A stretch of 33,861 nt of DNA from Candidatus Heimdallarchaeota archaeon (GCA_019894765.1 JAGXNT010000093.1:1-33861); one strand, 5' to 3'; shown: positions 8,815-18,805, counted from the stretch's first letter. The notes: generated from the letters alone by a model not told the origin. Numbers and translations are program-made.

Positions 8815-8822
8815 TTATATAA
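8815..8822 (+). promoter_or_regulatory. TATA box of the 1831-residue surface protein gene
   Basis: A near-ideal archaeal TATA element, ttatataa, lies 75 bases upstream of the ATG at 8897. The predicted start of transcription is about 8842-8848, leaving a leader of about 50 bases. Assignment is by sequence and spacing alone. Confidence 0.5.
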
Positions 8823-8896
8823 TAAGAAAATTAGAGTTTATAATATTGTCGAGGAAATAAGAAGGCAATATAATAGGATAAAAGGGAATTTAACCT

Positions 8897-11800
8897 ATGA
8901 AACGTCATAGAAATTTACCACTTTACATGATTGTGTCACTACTATTCGTATTAAGTCCATTTCTAGTAACAAAAATTCACGTCTCAGGGCATTCAAGAAT
9001 TGCTTATCCCACGGAAATTTTCTCAATTTGGAATAATACTGCACCAAGTATTAATGGACAGATTAATTTTGTTCATGATGATATAGATCAAGAATGGACC
9101 TCTGCAGCAGTTTACAATCTTTACAATTCATCGAATCAGATTGGTGGAAAATTATTCATCCAAAATAATAATGTAAATCTGTTTATAGGAATGGATGTAT
9201 TGAATTTACAAATTGAAACACCTATAACAGATTGGGGAAGTTCCATATTTTTCGATATTAATCATAATGGTGCATTAAGCTCAATGGATAGAATGATTAG
9301 ATTTATTGATAATTCCACAGGTCAATTTGTAGAGTTATTATCCTTTAGTTCTTCTTTGGGCGATTGGATTCCTATTGACTCTGGTTCATTGGATATTCCT
9401 TTAGCAGGGAGTGGGATTTTAGTTTCAACATCCTTTGGCATATCCGATTTTGATTCCACTAATAGTCATAGACAGTATGAATTCAAAATTCCATTTACAG
9501 CAATTTCTAGTTCAGCAGGAAACGTTCTTGGGATAGGTCTTGAAGCAACTGATAATTATGGAAACAGTAATGCTGGGATCATTTGGCCATATATTAGTGG
9601 AAATCAAGATTTAATACGAACAAATGTGTTCAAATGGGGAGATATAGAATTTGGGGAAAGCTCTAAAACTTCATTTGATTATGTTGTTGAACATAATTTC
9701 AATATAAAATCAAGTGCTATTGGATATAATAATGGGACTTTTCTTACAACTGCTGACATCAACGGTGATGGGGATTTCGAATTAGTAGTTAGTTCTAATA
9801 GAACAGTTCTTGGTGATAGTTATCGAATTGCTATCTTTGATTATCGTTCAGGAGATTATCAAAGAATTTGGGCTAGTTGGGAAACCAGTCATCAATCAAT
9901 AATAACAACTGTACTATCTGGTATTTCAGCTTATGATTTTACAGGGGATGGAAAAGATGAATTATATGCAGTAGGAACTTCAAATAATATCCTACGATTT
10001 AGTGAGTGGAATTCCATAGCCAGTGATTTTGAAGTATCTGAGACTGTTTTTACTCACACTTCTGCTTTCATGGGTTATTTGTCTGTTGGTGATGGAGATG
10101 CTGATGGTTCCATGGATCTTATTGCTAGTGATCAAAATGGTGGTGTTGTTGTTCTAGATTATGATGATGTAGGAGATACTTTTAGTAATGATGATCACTC
10201 ACCTTTCAATCCTACTGGTGCTTTCAGAATCCATGCAGTCTCAGCGACAGATATGGATAACGATTCACTTTCTGAGTTAATCCTCTCCGAACAGATTACT
10301 GCTGATAATGTAGAATCATTGACTCGATTATTCGTCTACAGACGATTACCACCAAAATTCGCAGATAATCCTGAAGATGATTTACCAGTAGATTCAACTG
10401 CGACAACTGAAGATAATTTTGGACATACAATTATTTTTAACGATATAAATATGGACACTATAACTGATACGATAATTGTAGGTAAAAATTACTTGAAAAT
10501 TTTCAGTGCAAGCTACTCGTTTACAAATCCATCTCCATCTTTAGAATTGCTAATTAATGATCAAACATCTGATCCATCGATGGGTGGAGGAGCAGCTGTT
10601 GCAGATGTAAATCAAGACGGACAAAATGAATTAATCTTCAGTGCAAATAATGGTACAATTTACGTGGGCTATATAACTGGTAGCGGACCATTTACTTTCC
10701 ATCTAAATTGGTCTGGTAATTTTGGAACATCTTTTGGAATGAGGGATTCAATTCTTGTTTATGATATCGATAATGATGGGGAAAATGAAATTATACTTGG
10801 AGATACTATGGGACAAATTTTGGTTCTTGGAAAAGGAGATGCTCCAAGTATAACAATAGATAGTCCCAGTCCAAGTTATGTCTCTTCCTCTGTTAGTATT
10901 ATGGTATCCTGGACTATTACTTCTGAGTTTTCTTCTGTTCATCACACAGATATTTATGTAGATAGCATTTTCCAAAAACGTGTTGGTGGAAGCATTACTT
11001 CATCTGAAGTTTTCTTAAATCTAGGACCAAATAATATTGAATTAGTTACTTATAGCTATGCAGGAAAAATTGATTATGCTAATGTTTCAGTTCTATTAGA
11101 TGCAAATGCACCGCAAGTTACGATTATTAGTCCCCAAAATAACTTCAAAACTGATTTAACTTATGTACAAGTTACTTACAATGCTACTGATCTTGAAGGT
11201 AATGTTGATTTTTATAAAATTTACAGAAATGAAACTATAATAACATTATATACAACAGAATTAAGTTATTCAATTAGCTTGCCTTCCGACGGAACATGGA
11301 ATATTACCATTATTGCAGTGGATGAAACTCTAAAGGAAGGAAAATCATCAATATATGTTATAAGAGATACAACACCTCCAATTGTTTCTATAACTTCACC
11401 TCTTAATGGAGCAGCTGTAAAAGTTTCTAATCTTGATATTTACTGGACAGCTTCCGATGCTATTACTTCTGTTGATTATTCAGAAATATTTGTTGATAGT
11501 GTATCTAAAGGAACGACTTCATCTAATACTTTCAATATCGATTTGCTTTCAGATATAAGTTATTTGATTGAAGTAGTTACCTATGATATCTTAGGTAATT
11601 TTGCCTCTGATTCCATAACAATTACTCGAGATACAGTTAATCCACTCATCTCAATTGAGCCAATTGCTCTCCCTCAACTTACTGATGGAACTTATTATAC
11701 TAATAATCCTTTAGTTAGTGTTTCTTGGAATGCAACAGATAACCTACTTGGAACAGGTATTAAACAAGTTCAGCTAACAATTAATGGGGCAGTTTATGGG

Positions 11801-14392
11801 ACCTATTTACCCGAAGCAACAAGTGATATTGTGAGTCTTGGTAATGAAAGTTACAAGGAAATTGGATTAACAGCTTTTGATAAAGCTGGAAACACCTACA
11901 CTGCATATGAAAGCATTATCTTTGATCAAACAGCTCCTAATTTAACTATTGATTATCCACCTAATAATTTTCAAACAGGACTTAGTTACATAATCGTTTC
12001 CTGGGATTCTTTTGATGAAGGAGTTGGATTAAAGGAATTTAAAATATATGCTAATAGTACATTACTAAATACGATTACCGATGTAAGTATCACAAATTAC
12101 TTTTTATCACTTGTTGAAAACGAAACTGTTATAGTAAAAATACAAGCATATGATTTCCTAGATTATTTTGTAGAACAAACGGTAACTATTATTCAAAACA
12201 AGAGTGCTCCTACTATAGTTTTAATCAATCCAAATAATTTATATTCATACAAAAATACCACCTCATTTGATATTTCTTGGGATGCAAGTGGTTTAGATAT
12301 TGATCATTTCGAGGTTTTTGTGAATAATACACTCTATAATACCTATTCAAACACAACCTTTACAGCTACTATAGATTTAGGATTTATACCAGTTGATCAG
12401 TATCCCTATTACAACATCACTGTTAAAGCTATAACAACTGATATGAGCGTCTACGAGGATATTCGCTGGTTAACCATTGACCAAACACCTCCGGTAGTTT
12501 CGTTCATTAATCCAGCTAATAATTCATTCATTCTCGATTCTCCAATGCATGTTGAATGGTTTAGCAATGATGCGTGTTCTGGTTTGGCATCCTTCAGAAT
12601 TAATTTCGGAAGTATTAAAATTAATAGAGATGCAAATCCTCCTTTCAGTAGAATCATAGATATTACAGGGTTTAATGGATTTTATGAATTGATAATTTTT
12701 GGTTATGATATAGCTGGAAATAAAGCAAATGCTACAATAATTGTTTGGGTTTCATTATATTCCCCAATTTTCAGTACTACACTTGCTTCTCCAGAATATA
12801 GTAATAGTGGAAATATCACATTCAATTTAGAAGTTAGTGATCCAGGACTAGGTATTAAATCCATAACAATAATTGCTGATGATACAAATGTTATTTATGA
12901 AGAGGATTTTGGAACTGCTTATGTTATCACCCCCATTTTAAGAATAATAAATACTTTCTCTTGGGATTTCATTGCTGGTATTGATAACCATAATTTAACT
13001 ATATCAATTATGGACAAAGCAAATCGAGTAAGCAGAAATACATTCGACATAATTATTGATACTGTTTCTCCAGTATTCTACCAAGCACCTATTATTGACG
13101 ACAATTTTTTCAACACCGTTCCAAGAAATATCGTTCAATATGATGATGTAGGAACAAATAATCATACCATTTCTGTGTATATTATTGAAAAATATGGATT
13201 AACCAGTGTAGAAGCTCGATTGATTGGACCTGGTTTTGATCAAGTTTTTGAAATGACTAATAATTCAGAAGATTCACAAGGAACTGTTTTTCGATATGAT
13301 TTAGCAATTAGTTTCGATTCCCTCTCACTTGGCTTATATGAGTTAAATTTCACGTTCACTGACTTTGCCAGCAACACTAATACAGAAAGCTATTATTTCA
13401 ATTTAGTTGCAGAACCAATTATCTCTGATTTTCCATTGATTCCTCTTATTGTTGGAATAGCTACTATCCTTATTGTTTCAATTGTTGCAGCTATTTCATT
13501 AAGAAAGCCAATTATGAATAGAGGTTGGCATGAGGAAATTCAAAATATTACCTATATTTTGAAATCCGGTTTGACTGTTTTATATGTTCCATATTCTTCT
13601 AGAATGGTTACTGATGAGCAGCTTTTTGGTGGTGCAATGAGTGGTATACGTGGGATATTAGAAGAAATCATTGGTAATCAATCGAAATTCGAAGTAGAAA
13701 CCGTTGAATTTGGTAAAAAGCATTTATTGATCTACTCTAGTAATTATGGAGATACCGTGCTTGTTGTCAGCAAAGTTAAACCAATTCATTTGCAGAAATT
13801 AGCATTGTTTGCTAATGAATTTGAATTCATTTATCAGGATGCGGTTTCAGATGATACTCATGTCAATATGTCTAGATTCAAAGGTTCAATGGATATTGTT
13901 CAGAAATATTTCGGAGAATCAGAAATATCAAAAGGAATGGTCACTCAAAAAGCAATTCCTGCTCGTAGGAGATCGAAATTAGCCAGGCAAGTTGCAGTTG
14001 ACTCCGAAACTGAGAAGGAGATTTTGATAACATCATTGCATCAGAAGCTAAGTATGGATGAATCTTCACTGGAACATATTTCTAAGCAAACAAAGGTTCT
14101 CATTGGTGATTCTATTATTCTTGCAGAAAAAGCATTAACTTCACTAATAGACTATGATTACAAACAAGCAGATAAATATGCAAAAGCTGCTATAAGAAGT
14201 ATGGAAATGGCGAGGAGCTCAAAGGAAGACTTAGTAATTTTCAACAGCATTTTCAATGCTATTCCGAAGATAGTAGAAGAAGTATTTAATGGGATACTTT
14301 GCGGTGAACATAACGACACAGTAGGTTTGTATACTTCAATAGAAAAAGTCTCGAAACTTTTCCTGGAATATATATCTAAATTCTCAATTTGA
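8897..14392 (+). CDS. Giant integrin-like surface protein: DOMON/CBM9-like, FG-GAP and Ig-like domains, one membrane helix, cytosolic domain
   Basis: A 1831-residue protein with an N-terminal signal peptide (about 1-31). Residues about 50-250 resemble a CBM9/DOMON-like sandwich (INGQINF..., EWTSA, SIFFDINHNG). Residues about 275-650 hold FG-GAP/VCBS repeats with calcium loops such as ADINGDGDFEL, YDFTGDGKDEL and YDIDNDGENEI, expected to form a propeller. About 650-1500 is a series of Ig-like/Big units, many opening with a PxVxIxSP-like strand. A single membrane helix (about 1512-1535) is followed by about 296 cytosolic residues. Of these, 1544-1651 look like a mixed alpha/beta domain, possibly longin/roadblock-like, and the last 130 look helical. 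The ectodomain order recalls integrin alpha chains, but homology is not claimed. Ligand and partner are unknown. Adhesion with inside signalling is inferred. Confidence 0.85.
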   Translation: MKRHRNLPLYMIVSLLFVLSPFLVTKIHVSGHSRIAYPTEIFSIWNNTAPSINGQINFVHDDIDQEWTSAAVYNLYNSSNQIGGKLFIQNNNVNLFIGMDVLNLQIETPITDWGSSIFFDINHNGALSSMDRMIRFIDNSTGQFVELLSFSSSLGDWIPIDSGSLDIPLAGSGILVSTSFGISDFDSTNSHRQYEFKIPFTAISSSAGNVLGIGLEATDNYGNSNAGIIWPYISGNQDLIRTNVFKWGDIEFGESSKTSFDYVVEHNFNIKSSAIGYNNGTFLTTADINGDGDFELVVSSNRTVLGDSYRIAIFDYRSGDYQRIWASWETSHQSIITTVLSGISAYDFTGDGKDELYAVGTSNNILRFSEWNSIASDFEVSETVFTHTSAFMGYLSVGDGDADGSMDLIASDQNGGVVVLDYDDVGDTFSNDDHSPFNPTGAFRIHAVSATDMDNDSLSELILSEQITADNVESLTRLFVYRRLPPKFADNPEDDLPVDSTATTEDNFGHTIIFNDINMDTITDTIIVGKNYLKIFSASYSFTNPSPSLELLINDQTSDPSMGGGAAVADVNQDGQNELIFSANNGTIYVGYITGSGPFTFHLNWSGNFGTSFGMRDSILVYDIDNDGENEIILGDTMGQILVLGKGDAPSITIDSPSPSYVSSSVSIMVSWTITSEFSSVHHTDIYVDSIFQKRVGGSITSSEVFLNLGPNNIELVTYSYAGKIDYANVSVLLDANAPQVTIISPQNNFKTDLTYVQVTYNATDLEGNVDFYKIYRNETIITLYTTELSYSISLPSDGTWNITIIAVDETLKEGKSSIYVIRDTTPPIVSITSPLNGAAVKVSNLDIYWTASDAITSVDYSEIFVDSVSKGTTSSNTFNIDLLSDISYLIEVVTYDILGNFASDSITITRDTVNPLISIEPIALPQLTDGTYYTNNPLVSVSWNATDNLLGTGIKQVQLTINGAVYGTYLPEATSDIVSLGNESYKEIGLTAFDKAGNTYTAYESIIFDQTAPNLTIDYPPNNFQTGLSYIIVSWDSFDEGVGLKEFKIYANSTLLNTITDVSITNYFLSLVENETVIVKIQAYDFLDYFVEQTVTIIQNKSAPTIVLINPNNLYSYKNTTSFDISWDASGLDIDHFEVFVNNTLYNTYSNTTFTATIDLGFIPVDQYPYYNITVKAITTDMSVYEDIRWLTIDQTPPVVSFINPANNSFILDSPMHVEWFSNDACSGLASFRINFGSIKINRDANPPFSRIIDITGFNGFYELIIFGYDIAGNKANATIIVWVSLYSPIFSTTLASPEYSNSGNITFNLEVSDPGLGIKSITIIADDTNVIYEEDFGTAYVITPILRIINTFSWDFIAGIDNHNLTISIMDKANRVSRNTFDIIIDTVSPVFYQAPIIDDNFFNTVPRNIVQYDDVGTNNHTISVYIIEKYGLTSVEARLIGPGFDQVFEMTNNSEDSQGTVFRYDLAISFDSLSLGLYELNFTFTDFASNTNTESYYFNLVAEPIISDFPLIPLIVGIATILIVSIVAAISLRKPIMNRGWHEEIQNITYILKSGLTVLYVPYSSRMVTDEQLFGGAMSGIRGILEEIIGNQSKFEVETVEFGKKHLLIYSSNYGDTVLVVSKVKPIHLQKLALFANEFEFIYQDAVSDDTHVNMSRFKGSMDIVQKYFGESEISKGMVTQKAIPARRRSKLARQVAVDSETEKEILITSLHQKLSMDESSLEHISKQTKVLIGDSIILAEKALTSLIDYDYKQADKYAKAAIRSMEMARSSKEDLVIFNSIFNAIPKIVEEVFNGILCGEHNDTVGLYTSIEKVSKLFLEYISKFSI

Positions 14393-14448
14393 TTAGCATC
14401 TACATAATCATTTCTTACTTCAAGAAAAAAATAGAAAAAAAAGAAAAT

Positions 14449-14474
14449 CAGCTCTAATTATACTGAATTAGCTG
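14449..14474 (-). terminator. Probable terminator at the end of the PIG-N-like gene
   Basis: Arms 14449-14453 and 14470-14474 (cagct/agctg) plus aatt/aatt form a bulged stem over the stop codon of the minus-strand gene. Reading on the minus strand, long T-rich runs follow (complement of the A-runs at 14423-14446). This is compatible with intrinsic, T-tract termination. Confidence 0.45.
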
Positions 14475-16299
14475 TTGCAGTAATTTTCTTTCTTTCACTT
14501 CTCCAAAGGATTAGCATTAATACTAACGGAACAATGTACAATATACAAGGCATGATCCCAATGATCCAAAATGCATAGGTATCAGCTAATGGTGGAATAA
14601 TCCAGCTAGGCCATGGTCCGAATTGTGCTATATAATAAATCACATATCCAAAAATAGGTAAAGTAATGAAAAACATAGAACCTATTGTTGATTTTAGAAA
14701 CATGTTTTTCCAATCTTTAAAGGTTCTACCTTCAACTGATTTTCGTTTGAGAAAATAAATTGCTAACCATGGAATAAAGATCGCGAGAGTTCCTGAAACA
14801 AAAAAGGCAGTTAATATCGGGGGAACTGTTTGATTAGTGCTATTAAAGCTAGTTGCTGCAAATTTAAATCCAAAACTAGCAGCTATTAATATGCAAAATG
14901 ATATTGCAGTAAGCATGCCAAGTAATTGTGGTAATAATTGTTCTTTTGAAAAAACCTCTTGATGATCTACTTCGATTATTCTGCGACGATATAGATAAAA
15001 GATTGTAGCTGAGATAATTGTTACAATACCAATAATTAGTAATGTTCTAAATAATTCTGATAGTGATTTCATTTGAATTAATAACAAGCTAAAATACAGT
15101 CTAGCTGATTCTTCAGCTGATATTGCTAGATTATATGAAGCAGTATACTGTGTGATTGAATAATTCCCTTTTGCTAATGTTATATTATTAACTACTAAAT
15201 CTGATCCAGTAAGATACGGTAATTCAGCTTTAGAAGATAGAATTCCAAATTCATTTAAAGTTGCTATAAATTGCTGCTTCATGATTTCAGCTTGTTGAAT
15301 TGCATAAATTGCTTTTGTCTGAATAGAACTATCAATGAAATCTTGAAGTACTTGGCCATTCATTGTAGGAGCTAAAGGTACACCAAGCATTGCCAAAAGT
15401 GTAGGAGTAATGAAATTAGTTCTCGTTAATTTGTCAGATACTAATCCTTTACTTGTAACTCCTTTTCCAGCAAGAATAAAAGAACCATGCATTTGAGCAA
15501 AAGTTTCTCCTCCATGCCCTCCGATATCCTCATGTCCATGATCACTGAAAAGCACAATGGTTGTATTCTCTATTTGTCCTAATGAATCATATAAATCTAG
15601 AATTTCTCCGATATAACTATCAGTATTTTCAATCATTTGTCTGTAAGTAGTTGAAGCTGCTCCGAAATCATGTCCAGCCGCGTCAACATCATCAAATTCA
15701 ATAAATTGTATGTTAGAAAAATTGCCAGGAATAGTAGCTAGAGCAGCATCTTTGACTTCAGCACCTTCTATATATGAATGTGAAATAGTATCAACTTCTA
15801 CATTAACATCGGAATCACTTCCCAAGAATAATGAGAATCCACCTCCACTTACAATTAGACTTGTGTTCAAATCATTATTATCTGCTAATAAACTGTAAAG
15901 AGTTGGAATTGCCAAAACTTCATCAAAACCATTAGCGAAAACATCTGTCATATTTGTAGTGGCCCCTGTTGAGAAGGCGGCATAATTTACTCTACTATAG
16001 CTAGGTAAAATTACTTGATAATTTGAAAAAGTCGTTCCATTAACCATCAGGGCATCCATATTTGGTGTGTTTGCCTCAAGCATTTTGTCGTATCGCATTC
16101 CATCTACAAAAAATATCAATACTTGATTGGTTATTGCTATTGGAGTGCCTATCTGAGGTACTTCTTCTAATTCACCTGCAATATTATGCTTATTATTCAA
16201 ATAAAATTGAGTTGTAAGAGCTCTTATTCCAAAAGAGAGTTGTAGTGTTATTATAATAACGAACCAAACTAGAAGGAAATTTATTTTTCTTTTTTGCAT
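14458..16299 (-). CDS. Membrane-bound alkaline phosphatase-superfamily phosphodiesterase/phosphotransferase, PIG-N-like
   Basis: A 613-residue protein with one N-terminal membrane helix (about 8-27), an outside-facing catalytic domain (about 55-400) and five C-terminal membrane helices (about 410-600). Metal and catalytic positions are visible: D66 in FVDGMRYD, the likely nucleophile S102 (or S100) in PSYSRVN, D206 and H210 in DVDAAGH, D253/H254 in SDHGHEDIGGHGG, and a later histidine in MHGSF. Type I phosphodiesterases and GPI ethanolamine-phosphate transferases share this pattern. The P-S/T-x-S-R stretch, the SDHG...GGHGG stretch and the membrane bundle at the C-terminus are closest to the PIG-N/O/G group. 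A role in adding or removing a phospho-head group on a surface lipid or glycan is inferred. A plain nucleotide pyrophosphatase-like enzyme is the alternative. Confidence 0.85.
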   Translation of the reverse strand: MQKRKINFLLVWFVIIITLQLSFGIRALTTQFYLNNKHNIAGELEEVPQIGTPIAITNQVLIFFVDGMRYDKMLEANTPNMDALMVNGTTFSNYQVILPSYSRVNYAAFSTGATTNMTDVFANGFDEVLAIPTLYSLLADNNDLNTSLIVSGGGFSLFLGSDSDVNVEVDTISHSYIEGAEVKDAALATIPGNFSNIQFIEFDDVDAAGHDFGAASTTYRQMIENTDSYIGEILDLYDSLGQIENTTIVLFSDHGHEDIGGHGGETFAQMHGSFILAGKGVTSKGLVSDKLTRTNFITPTLLAMLGVPLAPTMNGQVLQDFIDSSIQTKAIYAIQQAEIMKQQFIATLNEFGILSSKAELPYLTGSDLVVNNITLAKGNYSITQYTASYNLAISAEESARLYFSLLLIQMKSLSELFRTLLIIGIVTIISATIFYLYRRRIIEVDHQEVFSKEQLLPQLLGMLTAISFCILIAASFGFKFAATSFNSTNQTVPPILTAFFVSGTLAIFIPWLAIYFLKRKSVEGRTFKDWKNMFLKSTIGSMFFITLPIFGYVIYYIAQFGPWPSWIIPPLADTYAFWIIGIMPCILYIVPLVLMLILWRSERKKITATANSV

Positions 16300-16391
16300 T
16301 TCTAACCATTCCTATTGATAGTAATTGATGATATAGACGAATTATAAGTTGAATATAAATTGATACTGTATCTTCTTTAACTATTTTTTTA

Positions 16392-16679
16392 TTATTCTAC
16401 TCGATGGATTTCAATCTTTTTCTTTTCAGTGATTTCCTGAATAGGTGCTTTCACTTTCTTAAAGTAGAAAACAATCGCTAAAATAAGAGGGATAACAAAA
16501 AGTACTAGCATAACAACTCCAAAAACAATTCCACTAATTAAACCGGGTTCCAAGAACAAGTAAATGGCTGCTGCTAAAATGCCAATCGAAAGTATCAGAA
16601 CAACTGGAATAATAATAGTAAAGTGCTTAGGAGTAAATTGGAAAGCTTCTTTCACTGGTTTTTCAGTTTCTTTATTCAT
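16392..16679 (-). CDS. Small two-helix membrane protein coupled to the CDF transporter gene
   Basis: A 95-residue protein with two strong membrane segments (about 22-47 and 50-73) and basic/acidic ends. I recognise no family. Its ATG overlaps the stop of the upstream transporter gene by one base (TAATG on the minus strand), which indicates translational coupling and co-expression. An accessory or regulatory subunit of the cation transporter is a reasonable inference but no motif supports it directly. Confidence 0.7.
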   Translation of the reverse strand: MNKETEKPVKEAFQFTPKHFTIIIPVVLILSIGILAAAIYLFLEPGLISGIVFGVVMLVLFVIPLILAIVFYFKKVKAPIQEITEKKKIEIHRVE

Positions 16680-17641
16680 TATTTTTCCTCAGTTTCGATT
16701 TCTTCCTGTATATGTTCGTGATATGGTTCAACATGAATCATGATATATATTATAGGTAATTTCTCTTTTAGGACATCTTCAACAACACACGCGATATCAT
16801 GTCCTTCATCAATGGTAAGTGTTGGGTCAAGATAGATATCAAGATCTACTAGGAAAATATTGGCTCCAACTCTTCTTGCTCTGATGTTTCCAATATCTTT
16901 TACACCGGCTTGCTCTTTGGTGTATTCTTTTATCTTCTTCAGAGTTTCTTCGCCAGGACTTTGATCCAGTAATACTCCAGATGCATCCTTCGTGATACCT
17001 ATTGCTGTAATTATAATTATTATACTAATACCAAGTGCTATCGTAGGATCTACCCAGAACAATGAGAATGAACCAATTGTAAGGTGACCAATGGATACGG
17101 AGACAAGCACAACAATAGATGTGAGAATATCAGTTCTAAAATTCTTTCCGTTTGCTATAAGTGTTGGTGATCCAATCTTCTTGCCTACTCTTACATTTAT
17201 CCAAACAAGTAATCCCTTAAGTCCAATACTTACAGCTGCAATGATTATATTATATAGATTGTATTCAATTGTAGTTCTGTCTACTAATCTAATAATAGCT
17301 TGATAACCAATAATACCAGATGAAGCAACCAATAATATCGCAACACCTAAAGAAAAGAAATTTTCAAATTTTGCATGACCAAAATGATGATCTTCATCCG
17401 CAGGACGATCAGCCATTTTTATTGCTACAAAACCAAATACTACTGAAGCAATATCTAATCCCGAATCTAAACCATCAGCAAGTAGAGATAAACTCCCTGA
17501 AAGGATACTTATAGTAATCTTGAATCCAGCTAATAATACGTTTATAATTAGTCCTATGATTGTAACATTCCTTGCTAAAATCATTCGTTCATTTCTATCT
17601 GGAAGAGAATTGTTGTTTTCAACAGCTTCAAGTTTACTCAT
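16679..17641 (-). CDS. Cation diffusion facilitator (CDF) family metal efflux transporter
   Basis: A 320-residue protein, the usual size for CDF transporters, which export divalent metal ions by proton exchange. Six membrane helices lie at about 25-220, with a cytosolic ferredoxin-like domain at about 225-310 (RARRVGANIFLVDLDIYLD, HVEPYHEH). Transport-site residues are D59 and D63 in helix 2 and N167 and D171 in helix 5. Site B is at D84-H85-H86-H89 in DHHFGH. Zinc transporters normally carry H or D in the place of N167. A D-D-N-D site is unusual and leaves room for manganese or iron, as inferred from known Mn-type CDFs rich in N/D. The gene lies 36 bases after the DUF362 gene and overlaps the small membrane protein gene. 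Confidence 0.92.
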   Translation of the reverse strand: MSKLEAVENNNSLPDRNERMILARNVTIIGLIINVLLAGFKITISILSGSLSLLADGLDSGLDIASVVFGFVAIKMADRPADEDHHFGHAKFENFFSLGVAILLVASSGIIGYQAIIRLVDRTTIEYNLYNIIIAAVSIGLKGLLVWINVRVGKKIGSPTLIANGKNFRTDILTSIVVLVSVSIGHLTIGSFSLFWVDPTIALGISIIIIITAIGITKDASGVLLDQSPGEETLKKIKEYTKEQAGVKDIGNIRARRVGANIFLVDLDIYLDPTLTIDEGHDIACVVEDVLKEKLPIIYIMIHVEPYHEHIQEEIETEEK

Positions 17642-17677
17642 TATAATCCATCAAACACTAAAAAAGAGAAAGTCTGG

Positions 17678-18700
17678 TTATTTAACCATTTCTAAATCAT
17701 ATTTAATTTTACCTAGACCGATTTCTTCTCCATACTTCAGAATAGAATTACTATTCTTGTTATGAGTTCTAAATGGATCTACTCCACCATTACGCTCTAT
17801 TACTAAGTCCATAGAGGCTTTATCAATTGCTATTGGATCTTTTGAGAATAAAATACCAATGTCTTCCATGAAGGGTTCTTGTTTTGATCCCACACAATCA
17901 CATTTCATAGTGATATCAGTTAGGAAATTAATGTACCAACAATTCTTGTTTTGAACACATGCTAAGGTATATTCAGCTATTTTCTCTAAGAATTCTCCAG
18001 ATGGTCTATTTCCCCATGGAATCTTAATGACGCCTTCCGGGCAAACTGCAATACATTGAGCACAACCAATGCATAACTCTTGATCAATAACAGCATAGTC
18101 ATCGACAGTGATTGCATCTGCTGGGCATTGTTCTGCACACGATCCACATGCGATACAATTCACAGTATCAATTTGTGGGGAAATACCTGCATGCATATCC
18201 AATTTTCCTCCGCGTGATCCTAAACCCATTCCAACATTCTTTAATGCTCCACCAAAACCAGCAACAATGTGTCCTTTGAAGTGTGCGATAGATATTAGGT
18301 TATCATAATTTCTAATACCTCTACCTATCTTTGCTTTTTGGGTATTTTTTGTGTCGATTTCAATTTCAATGTAGTCTTCTCCCATCTCTCCATCAAGAAT
18401 ATCAACGTCAATGAAATCAAATCCATTTTTATGTGCTTGTTTTATATGATCTTCTCTTCTTAACCGGTTCCCTCGATAAAGAACGTTACATTCAATGAAA
18501 ACTGGTTTCTTGAAGAATCTTGTAACATCAACCAAATGTTTTGCGCTCACATGTGTATCATTCTCTCTTTCTCCAAAATGAATTTTAATACCTACAGCTT
18601 CTTCTGTTTGGCAATCTTCAGCAATCATTTTGAAAAATTGATTTACACCTGCTTTCAAATTTGAGACGTTATCGTAGAAATAAACTTTCGATATTTCCAT
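17678..18700 (-). CDS. DUF362 family protein with two [4Fe-4S] clusters
   Basis: A 340-residue soluble protein of the DUF362 (uncharacterised Fe-S centre protein) family. The N-terminal half carries family features such as VGIKIHFGE and the glycine-rich segment around VAGFGGALKNVGMGLGS. A bacterial-type ferredoxin module lies at about 180-225 with CIACGSCAEQCP and CIGCAQCIAVCP, enough for two [4Fe-4S] clusters. The C-terminal motif DPIAIDKASMDLV is also typical. Function is not established for this family; an electron-transfer or Fe-S-dependent redox role is the safe reading. It is first in a likely operon with the metal transporter 36 bases downstream, which may hint at metal homeostasis, but that is only context. 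Confidence 0.9.
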   Translation of the reverse strand: MEISKVYFYDNVSNLKAGVNQFFKMIAEDCQTEEAVGIKIHFGERENDTHVSAKHLVDVTRFFKKPVFIECNVLYRGNRLRREDHIKQAHKNGFDFIDVDILDGEMGEDYIEIEIDTKNTQKAKIGRGIRNYDNLISIAHFKGHIVAGFGGALKNVGMGLGSRGGKLDMHAGISPQIDTVNCIACGSCAEQCPADAITVDDYAVIDQELCIGCAQCIAVCPEGVIKIPWGNRPSGEFLEKIAEYTLACVQNKNCWYINFLTDITMKCDCVGSKQEPFMEDIGILFSKDPIAIDKASMDLVIERNGGVDPFRTHNKNSNSILKYGEEIGLGKIKYDLEMVK

Positions 18701-18805
18701 TAACTGTCAACTCTCTTACAATCTTTCTCAGTTTCGTTTTAAAAAGACTCTGTTTGTACAAAAATACTCCTTTTTCCCCTTTTTCTCTAAAAACCTTCTA
18801 TTCTT

